Shown here in pieces: positions 32,100 to 64,000 of a stretch of DNA of 64,000 nt; within the stretch, counting starts at the first letter, position 1, and each line of letters begins with the position of its first letter. This DNA comes from Notamacropus eugenii (taxonomy: Eukaryota > Chordata > Mammalia > Diprotodontia > Macropodidae), in contig NW_027325145.1 in assembly GCF_028372415.1 (NCBI RefSeq), positions 393,501 through 457,500 of the forward strand. Reading direction: 5' to 3'. The position numbers were made by a program, and so were the translations under genes. Below the pieces are notes generated by a model. That model did no database searches, was not told where the DNA came from, and saw nothing but the letters and a program-made list of their open reading frames with translations.

Positions 32100-35080
32100 C
32101 ATAATTTTCCATCAGTCTTCATGGCTGAGAGTATCAAGGACCTTGGTCAGATCTTGTGTCCAGACCTCTCTCTGCTCTTGATATTTCTCCTGGACTTGTT
32201 GGGCAGCAAACACCATTTCAACTGTTCTTTGGCCCTTTCTGAGACTACACTGGATGGTAGGTGACTATCTTCCACTTTAAGGTTCGACCTATTAAGGAGG
32301 ACTCTGGCAAGAATCTTGTCAACAATGACTAAGGGAAAACACCCCTTCACCCCCCGTGATTGTCAGAGGAAAACCTATTTCCTTTACCTTTATAGAGATG
32401 GACAACGGAGGCATCCTTGAACTCCTGGCGGATAACCTTTTCTTGCCAAATAACCCATGAAATTTCAGCCATCTTTTGCATGAGCAATGGACCCCCTACC
32501 TTGTAAATCTCAGTTGGAATAGAATCAGCACCAGGTGCTTTGCAACAAAAGGGAGCTTTAATTGATGGTCTGTTGTGAACACTATGGAGGTGTTCAGCCC
32601 ATCTGTCTAGAAAAATTTCCTTATCATTAGTCAATGCAGCTCTATCAGCACTGAGTAGTTGAGATGCACCATAGCTCTTTACCTTTAGCGCACTATAAAA
32701 GCACTTTGGATTTGGATTAGCATATAACTAGATTTCATCTACCTTCTTACTGAGCCAAGAATCCTGCATGTCTCTAAGCTTCACTTGTACTTTACTTTAG
32801 ATGGAATTAAATGCTGCCTTCTTAGAGACGGATGAATTGTGTTGCTGGTAAACCCTGTGGAGTTCTGATTTTTCATTTAGTAGCTTCTGAATTTCCCCAT
32901 CATTTTCATCACACCAGTCTTGGTGTTTGTGAGTGTTCTGACCCAGATGAGCAAATGCAGTGCTGTACACCAAAGCTCTGAAAGCTGCCCACTCCTTTTC
33001 TGTTCCACTGCTGCCAAGTATGTGCTGGCTCAACTTTCCTTCCAAATTAGCAACAAAGTGTTCTCATTTAGAGAACAGCTTTTATTTGTTGATATTAATT
33101 CCTCTGGTATTCATTTTGTCTTGCAGATGCCATTTTTGCTGAATGGGAATATTTAGCTTGGAGAGGATAATTCTATAATCAGTCCAGCAGTCTGCACCAC
33201 ACATTGCCTTCATCACTCTCACATACTTCTCCTTACAATCAGACGGTCTATTAAATGTCAGTATTTGCTGTGAGGATGCATCCATGAAGTTTTATTGCAC
33301 TTAGGTAAATAGAAGACAGCGATGGTGATGACAAGGTCATGAGTTGCACAAGTCTTTATTAGAAAGTGACCATTGCTATTGCTGTTTCCAATTCCATTCT
33401 TCCCTAGGACTCTCTGCCAAGTCTAGGAGTCTGAGCCTACTCTAGCATTAAAGTCACCCAGAATTATCAGCTTGTCTTCTTTTGGCACATTTTATCACCC
33501 ATGCAATATTCACAGCCCCAAGGGTGACTATGAAAATGCCTGCATAGCTTTCAATTGCAAACTATAAGAGACTCCATAGAGAAGGCAGAAGAAAGCCATT
33601 TGTTCAGACACCAAAAAGGCCAGTCCATCATAACAGCTAAGAAGTCAATACACATTAGTACTGCAGGGACAACACCATTGTCAAGCCTTCCCCACCCTTC
33701 CAGGCCCTTCCCACAAACAAATAGTCATGAGCCTACCTGTGCCTGCCTGCATCCTCTTCTCCCTCTGCCCTAACTGCTCTCATTCACTTCCTCCCAGCTC
33801 TACTCCACCCTTGCTGCTCCACCCCTTCAGCAAGCTCCTCCCACTACTTGTGACTTAGGCTTCCATGTGATTTAAGCAGGTCACATGGGCCTATTAATGA
33901 ATGGGAAAGATCTCATTTAAATTACCATTATACACATTGATGATCAGGGTCTCCAGGTCTTCATAAAATTTTTCTTTGACCTTATCATGATTCATCATGG
34001 TGGGAGCATAGGCATTGATGAGGGTGACAATTTTCCTGAAAGCGGCAATTGCATTGTCATGAGCCTTTCATTCACTCTTTTTGGTAGGCATACAACCTTG
34101 TTGACTAGATTAGTTTTGATCGCAAAACCTATGCCAGCTTCATGGTGCTCCCTTTGCCTGAGGCTACTCCAGAAAAATATATATCCAGCTCTGACTTCAG
34201 CAAGCTGACCTTCATTTGACAGTCTTGATCCACTCAGGGCTGCTATTTGGATGCGATATCTGCTGAGTTCTCACACAAGAAGAGCTATTTGCTTTCAGGT
34301 CTGCTGTATGCTGTCTTGTCTATAAATCTGCACATATTCCACGTGCTGATGGTGAATGGAATCATCTTTGCAGATGTTTTTGTAACACTTGTGTTCCCAC
34401 TGCATAGTGGGATCCTTGCCTTCATGGTAATAAGGAAAGGGTTGAGTAAGTAGACAATTTTTAAGGCAGCTTTTCTGGCTCCTTCCTCAGACCAGGAGAT
34501 GAGCAGTGTGATCATTAGAAGGTCACTCAGACAACCAGGGAACTGCTGAATACCACTACTGTTTCCAGGGAGAAGATGACTCTGTGGTCTGGGCCCCCAT
34601 GTGCAGGGTTGTGACTACGGCTCCCAGTGTATCCATACCTGCTTCTTCATCACTGGCCTGTTGCCACAGGATTTTGAGATAAATAAAATTGGTATAATGG
34701 TATGGGTGATGTTCATGCAGTAAATTGGATTTAAGTGAGGCACAGGTGCACAAAGTTGACTCAGACTCATCTCAGTCCCGTGACAGGACAGAGACAAGAT
34801 GACTGGTGATGGTTCAAGATGTGATGGATAACTTTGACATCTTTGATCTCTAGCCAAGCTCCTCAACACCTGCTATTGCCGTTGGAACCAATTGGTTTCA
34901 TATGCCCATTCCACCAGAGGAACTGTGTCTATCCCTGCTTGGGATAGACACACTCCAGTTCGACAATGAGTTTGAGACCTCTTGGTTCCCCTCAATCAGG
35001 TTTAACCTGTATGCTGAAATAGTTTACTGGGGTGTGGCTGCAATGCTACAGCTTCTTGGAGCTCTAGGTGAGAGTTAGGT
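32100..35080 (-). repeat. RTE (BovB-like) LINE relic
   Basis: Read from right to left on the minus strand: STWNMCRFIDK-like text near 34400 (start of the endonuclease), then GADCWTDYRIILSKLNIP (end of the endonuclease, about 33200), then RWAEHLHSVHNRPS, then KAPGADSIPTEIYK, then EFKDASVVHLYKGKGN (start of RT, about 32390), then DKILARVLLNR (32300). This order is diagnostic of RTE-clade ORF2. Frames shift between pieces and the RT catalytic core is missing, so it is dead and 3'-truncated. Confidence 0.85.
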
Positions 35081-35196
35081 GAATCAGGTGGACACGAAAA
35101 GTGAAAAGCAGACTTCAGAAAGGTTCAGGACCCTCACGTTAGAGGTACCAGATTTCCCTGAATACACCCTATAACCCTGGAGCTACTGGATATGGA

Positions 35197-35200
<4 letters not shown>

Positions 35201-35240
<40 letters not shown>
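35201..35240 (+). repeat. (TG)20 microsatellite
   Basis: Twenty uninterrupted TG units. Confidence 0.97.
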
Positions 35241-35242
<2 letters not shown>

Positions 35243-36430
35243 GTGTTGTACATCTGTAATTTAGGGCAATTGCTTTGGTGGTCAAATGGAGCACGAATTA
35301 TAGTGGGAAGAGATCTGAGGTAGGAAGACCCATGCAATAGTAAACTTTGCATTCAATGTCTAGTGACTTGTGAGACCTTTTGTCTCCACATCCAATCTGA
35401 GGGCAGAGCGCTGCAGTTACAGCCATGCCTTCAGCAAGTCATTGGTACTAAAATACCTAGTGTTCTGCTAAGCAATTTTTCTCTCCTTTTGGTGCTACTT
35501 TCATGCTGACCCTCTTTTAAACGCAAAGGACATGAGAAAGGCCTGCATTCCGATCCAAACCTATTAATATCCCAGGTAGTTAGGGGAACTGTTTTTAAAA
35601 CTTGCTATGTCTTTCAATGGAACCATTTTAAGTAGCATTAAGAACTATTTGTATTCAATGATTTTTACACCTTGTTTCTGTTACAAGCTCCAATAATTCC
35701 TTTGTTTCCAAATCAGAGTTTGGTCTCCATCCCTGAATCCATGGGACAAGATAAAAATTTTGGAAGAAAGAAAACTGTGCAAAACACTGAATTTTATTTT
35801 GCAAGGATGAAACTGGGAGAACATCTTATAGGATTTCAGGCTTCACTGGGTTGGATGGGACAAAGAACTTGGGAGCCTCCAGCTTCCTGTCATATAAAGA
35901 AATAAAGGGAAAAATAGTACTTGCATTATCAGCATCTCTCTGGTAGTTAATCTTCCCATGAATACGGGGCATTTTTTCATACACACAGATACACATATGT
36001 TTACTATTCATATATATTTCAGATGCACATATGTAAAAAAAAAAAATGAAGACAGATCATGTATAGATCTACATAGGTCTGTCTTCCTTCCTCTGATATG
36101 GTTACTGGCCTGATGTAAATATTGCTGCTAAATGTCAGGGGGAAATGGACAGGAAATTTAATCTCCATAGAGAAGCATCCGTTATTCCACTTTTGTAGAG
36201 TTTTTGAAAAGTTCATCTTGAGAAGCTCAGATAAACTCTGCTCTAAGCCATTGGAAAGAACTAGGATATAACTAAACTAAGATTCAGTCTTCTTACTTTA
36301 TGTTTAATCATGAACTTAATCAACATTTTAAGATATTAAATAAAAAATTTCATAACCCTAAAATGATTATGAATAAAAAGATTGTATTTTAAACTAATTA
36401 TGTCCCTTATGTAAAAATGGTTTTTCTAAC
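35241..36430. other. No gene recognised
   Basis: Mixed unique sequence. The short open frames at 35672-35905 and 36019-36216 show no family resemblance. Confidence 0.4.
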
Positions 36431-36439
36431 ACTTGCTTG

Positions 36440-37260
36440 CTTTTGTGTACTTCCAAACCTCCTGTAGCTTCTCATTTTTTTAAGTGGATGGTCACTGTTG
36501 AAAAAACATCGTTCTCACTATGCTCTCCACCCACTTTCCTAATTATCCCTATACCCAACTTTTAAAATCCTCCTTATGTAGCAAATAGTTATAACCATGC
36601 AAACCAAATTAATATTTTTTTTTCTTTTGTATGTCTAGATCACCACCTTCCTGCCGTGAGGTTGGAAGCATACCTTATCATTGCTCTTCTGAAGTTATAA
36701 TTGGTCATTCAATTGATCTCAGATCTGAAATCTTTAAGAGTGGATTGTTTTTACAACAGTGTCATCCTTGCATAAATTGTTACACTGATTCAGCTTCCAT
36801 CCTACCACACCATTCATGTTGATATAAAGATTCCCATTTTTCTTTGAAGCTGTCTCTTTCATCATTTTATTCAGGGGAAATATGTCAATGATTTTGAAAG
36901 CCAGTGAAGAGGACAGGTATACTTCCCCCCCCCCCCCCCCCCACTAGCTACTGGCCTATTTTCTCCATGGCAGTCCACTGAGGTGCTATGATCTGATGGT
37001 TAGATCATTAATTTTAGTATTTCCACTTAACACTACTTGATTAAAAAAAACCCCAAACTATACAACAGTCCTACTTATAACTTTTGAAATGGTTCTGCTT
37101 TTCTATGTTCCTTTCTGAACTTTATTTTTTTATTCTAAGTATTTTAAAAATTTTTTCAATGGCCTTTATTCCTTCATCATCCCTAGTGAAAGAGTGACTT
37201 TCAAGTGAACCTCTTCTGGATGGGGGAGCTACTTCCCCCTTAAAAATTGAGAATCAACTC
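36440..37260 (-). repeat. L1 pieces and an 18-base C run
   Basis: About 36440-36910 is degraded minus-strand L1 3' sequence ('gaagttataattggtcattc', 'ttacaacagtgtcatccttg', 'ctgtctctttcatcatttta'). A pure C run is at 36925-36942. The remainder to 37260 is unassigned. Confidence 0.55.
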
Positions 37261-37469
37261 CATTCCCTTGCCTTTAAAAAAAACATCAACAACAGATAAG
37301 CATAGTCAAAAATCCCCCATGAAAATTTACCTGTTTGAAAACATGTATGTCTCTTTGTGTTAGGAATGGCTTCATCATAAACTTTCTAGAGATTATTGGT
37401 CATTATTGCTGGTCGTTACTTTGATCAACGTTGCTGTCTTTCAAAGCCATTTTTTTAGAAAGATTATTT

Positions 37470-37712
37470 TTATTTTTCAGTCACATCCAACTCTTCTTGA
37501 CCAGATGGCGTTTTCTTGGCAAAGATGCATGAATGGTTTGCCATTTCCTTCTCCAACTGATTGTCAGAGAAGGAAACTGAGGCTACCCAGGTGAAGTGAC
37601 TTGCCCGGGGTCACACTGCTAGTAAGAGTCTTAGGCCTCACTGGAACTCTGGAAGATGAATTTCTCTCACTCCAGGCCAAGCCCTCTGTGCACTGTGGCA
37701 CCCCTTATGTCC
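37470..37712 (-). repeat. MIR/CORE-type SINE
   Basis: Reverse orientation: 'cagtcacatccaactcttct', 'ggcgttttcttggcaaagat', 'ggtttgccatttccttctcc', 'ggaaactgaggctacccagg', 'tgacttgcccggggtcacac', 'gcactgtggcacc'. It is among the better preserved copies in the window. Confidence 0.85.
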
Positions 37713-37919
37713 GGTAAAATGATTACACACTTATATAAATATACCCATATAAACAATTCTGCTGTTCATTTTGTGTCAATTCTCACTACCTAAGATTCTC
37801 TGAAATTATCTCTTCCATCATTTCTTTTAGCACAATATTTTATTAAAGTCAAATATCAATTGGTTTAGACACTTCTCATTTGCATATTCAAGTCACTTAA
37901 GTTACTCTTGCTTTCTTTT

Positions 37920-39005
37920 CCTTTTCCTTGCCCTTTTAATTCTCCCTTTCAGGATCAGGCAGTTTACTTTGCTTGCTACTGTTCTCTCCCCAGTATTTTC
38001 CTTCCCTAACCCTATCCCCATCCCAGCCTGTTTCCTTGTTAAGACTTATATAGTTCTACGTCGAACTTATTTTGCATGTTTATCCATGTGTTTCTGTGTA
38101 TGTCTGTGTTCAATCCTCTTTTGTCCACATCAGACAAGAACAAGATGTCCACTTGATATCTACTCCTCCAACTCTTCTCACCACATACTACTTCTTAATT
38201 CCTCATTTGTAATTATCAAGACTGAGATTACTATCTCATCCTCCTCCTCTCCAAATTTTGCTTGAAAGATAAAAATAATATCCTTTGTTACAAACATATG
38301 TGGCCAAGCAAAACAAATTTTCTCACCGGTCAAGTTTCAAAAAAAAAAGGTCCCAGCTATGTAAAATCTCACCTTTCCCATCCCTTTAAGTCCTACAAGA
38401 CTTTTCCTTTCTTTCTTATAAACTATTTCCCATTTAAACTATCAACAGCTTTTTTGTACACAGTTGTTTTCATGTTGTCTCTTCCATTAGATCGTCAGCT
38501 CCCAAAGGTACTACTTTGACCTTTGTTTGGATCCCTGGCTTCTAATTAAAGTTCTTCACAAACTAGCGTCAATCTATCTCTATGGCTTCATTGTACACTT
38601 ACTATCTCTCCCACACGCTAATGTTCCAGTCAAACTGTCCCTCTCTCTATTTTTCACAAATTATTACCATCTCTTTGCCTTTTCACTAGTCATTTCCTAT
38701 ACCAGGAATTTGCTTTCTTCACTTCAATCTTAAGGTACCATTCCGGAAGCCTCCTTTAAGTCTTAGCTCAAGGGCTGGCTTCTACAGAAAACCTTACTTG
38801 AGAACCCTTGCACTTCTAGAGATCTCAATGTGCCAGGCGCTGTGCCAAATAAGCATTAATGATCAGCTTATTATATTATAATAATAAGCAAGTTAAGTGA
38901 CTTGCCCAAGGTCACACTGCAATAAGTGCCTGAGGTCTGATTAGAACTCAGGAAGAGGAATCTTTTTGACTCCAGGCTCACCCGGTACCCACTGCTTTTA
39001 AACGT
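37920..39005. repeat. L2-type LINE 3' region followed by reverse SINE
   Basis: About 38360-38810 (+) carries L2-like 3' text ('tccattagatcgtcagctcc', 'cggaagcctcctttaag'). About 38820-39005 is the reverse SINE ('agttaagtgacttgcccaag', 'gaactcaggaagaggaatc'). Confidence 0.6.
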
Positions 39006-39099
39006 CGAGCTAGAAAATGACTTGTACATAGTTTATGCTTTATTGAGTTAACTGGATGACTAATTGATATGCTGACTGGTTTTGAAGAATTGCTCTTTT

Positions 39100-41014
39100 C
39101 CCTTCATTTTAAAAAAAATTCATTGTAAGAAGGAACAGCATACCTGTGGTTAAGGAGAGGGAGGGTTATAAAAACAATGATGTCAATACAATTTTTAAGT
39201 AAAAACAGCAGTTGCTTTTCATTTTTTCTTTTATTGGAATTTGGGAGGGGGGGGGCGGGAAACACCACCTTGCATGTAAGAGGAAAAGTATAACAAATCT
39301 GTAGCACAAACCTGACCTTGCCCCTTTGTAATTTATTTCAGGACGCTTGTAAGAGAGACAATTTAAATAGTCTTTCCAGAAGAGAAAGAAAAGCAAACCT
39401 TTGGTAAATCTCACATAACAAGAATACAAAACCTTAGCACAACTAGCTCGTAATATTAAATAACTTTATGGCCTGAATAATGATGTAAAAAAAAATTCTA
39501 AGTAAAGGATTCATCTATTAAATATGTCTATAACACAACACCTATGAACCTTACAACAAAAATGCATAGACAACAATGGAGTAGTATAAAGGACACCTTA
39601 AGTAAGTCATACATGTGATTTTACATGTGATTTTTAATTCTGACTAGGGAAGAAGTTATCTGAACTTGGAAAACTAGGAAAAACAAATCCTGTTATGATG
39701 AAAACTCATATATAAGCTCAGCAAAGTTCTCATCTCAAATCTTCATTGGCACCACCTTCAGTTGTTTGGCTTTTTTATTCTACTGTAATACTTGTGTCAG
39801 TATAAAAAGTGCTTGGAAACTGGCTTTTTATTCAAGCTATTCTCTCTGTAGCTGATAAAAAAAAAAAGCCTTACCAACTTCTTAAATAATAAAATACTGG
39901 TTTTTAAGAACACAATTTTAATAATTAGCTTTTTACATACATAAAAATTCAAAATTGTTCAAAGCAGATGACTGTTGGAGTGGAACCTGAGTCAATTATT
40001 TTTCTCGTTTCTTATTTTCATTTTTACTGTTTGTATCACCTGCCCCCACACCCCCTCCCACCCCCTAAATCAAAAGACACATCCAAGATTTCTGGAGTAA
40101 GGGGGAAATATCAGACCAGGACATGGTAATATAGTCATCTGAACTGTCAACAATCACCTTCCAAAAGGCAAATTTCTTTCTTTTCTTTCTTTTTTTTTAT
40201 TTCTTATCTAGCCTTATCTACAGTAATGAAATAATTATTTAAAATACCCATTAGGTGAAAGTGTACATAATTTTCAAAATCTTTTTGAAAAGGATTAAAG
40301 ACTGTATTTTATCAGAATCAATTTTCTTCATAAAACTTTAGACTAATAAAAGGAAGGGACAATATTTACAACAAATATTAGCAACTTAAATTAGTAGTTA
40401 GTGGTTTAAATAAGTGTATTCATAGCATAAAAACATAAATAAATATTAGGGGCTTCCCTGTAACTGAATATGCTAGTTATTTTAAGAGTCATCAAAAAGC
40501 TATATAATAACATTTAGAGTCATGACTTCCACTGTACTGGGAACATCTTCTATCAAGCATTCAATAAATATTTGCCTACAATGAAATGGGCTGAAAAAAA
40601 TTAGAATACAACAAAGTTCACTTAGCATTGAAACTATGGAAGGTCATGTAATTTTTCTTTGATGGTTTTTGTGAGTTCTTACTGTACAGCAGTGAAGTTT
40701 TAATGGGCTTACAGAAGTACTCTGATATATTTTTTTAAAAAACCCATCCGATGGATTTTTAAACCAAACGAGGTATCCATTTCCTTTATTCGTCATAGGT
40801 GACTAGAAAGAAAACTTGTGTTCTTAATACTCCGTGCCTGTGTTTTGGAAAACATTGTGAAGTTCTCTGGAAATTAAAAAAAAAAAATACAGCAACAATC
40901 CAAAGACACAGAGTATAGCCATGTAGGAAATAACTAAACCTTTGTTTTCAGACTTTCATGTTCACTCCAGGATGATATCTCCTCACTGGAAAAACTAAGT
41001 CTCAGATAGGAGGA
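39100..41014 (-). other. Probable 3' UTR of the PABIR-family gene
   Basis: Directly 3' (minus strand) of the stop at 41015. It is AT-rich and mostly not repeat-like, unlike the flanks. Minus-strand AATAAA (TTTATT on plus) occurs at about 40196-40201 and 39230-39235, candidate polyadenylation signals. Confidence 0.45.
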
Positions 41015-62403
<21,389 letters not shown>

Positions 62404-64000
62404 CTATAAACACAAGAGATTTGATTGGTGATGTATGTTATTATCTTCTTCATAAAAAAAAAATGCTCATCATAACACTTCAAAGTGCTATACTCGCCTT
62501 TCACGTACAGTTTCTCTGTTTATCAAATCCATTGCTTCTTCCTGAAAAAAAATTAATCAAATTTAACCCATTATAGTCTGAAAACATTTTATTTAATTTC
62601 AGTAAGTCATAATCTTTATTTCCTGTAGTACAAAGAGGCAAATGCATCATTAAAATCTCTGAACGAATGAAACTTAAAACGTATCATAATTTTATCTGCA
62701 AAAGGCATAATAACAAAGATGTAATATATATTTCAACACAAAAAAAATTTGAGAATTCCTCAGGGAGCAGAAATTTCAATGCTAAAATAAAAATAAGTTA
62801 ACTATTAATGAACAGTTTTTCTACACATTATGCTACGAAATATTAAACATGTTCACAGAGCCCTTTAACTGTGTTTACGCTACAGACTCTTAAGAACCAA
62901 GTAATTCTTCGTGTGCTCTTTCTCTCTCTCATACTTATCCATCATTATTAACATACATAAAAGCACTTAATAAGTGCTTTTTCATTCATTCATTCACTCA
63001 CTCACTCATTCAATTATTCATGCATGCTTCCATCTAAATGCAGGACAGCAACAGCAACCAGCATAGGAAAGCCAAAAGAAATGAAATGTCAATAAATTGT
63101 AATCCTTTCCTCAGGATGACAGAGTATATGGAAACTGAACAGGCCAGCCCTCACCTAATTACTTTTTTCTCCTCTAACAGGGATAATAACAATCCCTCAG
63201 ATATTGGAATGGGCCAGGGAAGCCTAGAGCCTGAGGTTACATGAAACATGTACTAGTTGTGTGAGCCTGGGCAAGTCACTTAACCTGTTTTTAGTCTCCT
63301 CAATTCTAAAATGGGGATAATAATAGCATCTGCTCACTGCTGTTGTGACTGGCACGGAGAAGGTACTATAAAAATGCTTATTCTCTTTCCTGCCTCCCCT
63401 CCCCAAATATGCTAGGGCAGGGAGACTGAAGTCCAGAGAAGGTTCTAGTGAAGAACTCTGGAACCTGAAGCTGTATTATTCTGTAAAAGAACTTGGGTTT
63501 TCCCCTACTGATCAGAAAGGGAAGGCAAAGAACAGGTGTACCTTGGTTCAGGACTTTACAGCACCTCTGCCAAGGCTGTTGTGCTCACGCTAATCCTGGC
63601 AGAGGCCACTGACCATACAGTACAGAATAATCTAGTACAGAATAATAACTTACTATGTGCCAGACATTGTGATAAATGCTTTACAATGGTTATGTCACTT
63701 GATCCTTGCAGGTATACCTTGGGAGGTAGAAGTGTGTGTGGGAGAAGACAGGTTATGAGGACCTTGGAGGTGAAACAGAAGATTTCATAATTTATCTCAG
63801 AGGTGATAAGGAGCCACTGGAGTTTATGCTGGCAAGTGGGAGGAAATGACACGGACAGAAGTATACTCTAGGAAGATCATTTTGACAACTGAGTGGAGGA
63901 TGCACTTGAGAGAACTGTAGCAGGCAGAACAACCAGCGGGCTCCTGTGAAAGTTCAGGCATAAGAAAATGAGGGCCTGTGTTGAGGTGGTGCAGGTATCA
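62404..64000 (-). other. PABIR intron or upstream sequence with SINEs
   Basis: No further PABIR exon was found. A (CATT)n run is at about 62982-63010. MIR-type text is at 63230-63400 ('gtgtgagcctgggcaagtca', 'aaaatggggataataatagc') and at 63645-63700 ('tatgtgccagacattgtgat'). Confidence 0.5.

Noticed and set aside
16600-39100. HPRT1 exons between PHF6 and PABIR
   Set aside because: None of the HPRT1 motifs I know was recognised on either strand; the interval reads as repeats. A translated alignment is needed to exclude decayed exons.
62404-64000. Further 5' PABIR exons
   Set aside because: No text resembling RRSNSAPL or the first inhibitory helix was found; they probably lie beyond the window.

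Overview
This is a vertebrate, almost certainly marsupial, genomic window: split genes with GT-AG introns, a CpG-rich promoter, and dense L1, L1-derived short elements, RTE, L2, MIR/CORE-type SINEs, solo-LTR-like repeats and a pogo/Tigger relic. No bacterial-type genes, RNA genes or CRISPR arrays are visible.

Three protein-coding loci can be read through the repeats. (1) At 1648-1777 (+) is the last coding exon of PHF6, ending in the family's QQQLNGN tail; the rest of the gene lies to the left. (2) At about 8060-16580 (+) is a complete RBMX/RBMY (hnRNP G) gene: a non-coding first exon in a GC-rich promoter and eight coding exons (9957-15938) giving a 402-residue open protein with an N-terminal RRM and an SR/RGG/Tyr-rich tail. 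Intron 1 holds a near-perfect 52-bp GC-rich minisatellite, and exon 7 a 27-bp in-frame duplication. (3) On the minus strand, from 62403 down to 41015, six short exons spell the C-terminal 181 residues of a PABIR (FAM122) family PP2A-B55 inhibitor. All six keep an open frame and compatible splice phases; the 5' exons lie beyond 64000.

PHF6 and the PABIR/FAM122 genes are near neighbours on the eutherian X, in these orientations, with HPRT1 between them; RBMX lies on the same arm, further away. Here the three are packed into about 60 kb, I see no HPRT1 exon, and all three proteins look more diverged than I would expect of X copies. The best explanation I can offer is a fragment of a marsupial Y chromosome carrying PHF6Y, RBMY and a PABIR/FAM122 Y gametolog. 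The Y assignment is inference; the exon calls are read from the sequence.

Layout: 1-3500 PHF6 intron, last exon and 3' region; 3500-7860 repeats and AT-rich sequence; 7860-9720 GC-rich promoter and minisatellite; 9943-16580 RBM exons and 3' UTR; 16600-20690 SINE, LTR and L2-type relics; 20690-31480 a pile of minus-strand L1 pieces with nested insertions; 32100-35080 an RTE relic; 35100-39100 mixed repeats; 39100-62403 the PABIR gene, its introns filled with L2, L1, LTR and Tigger sequence; 62404-64000 more PABIR intron or upstream sequence.
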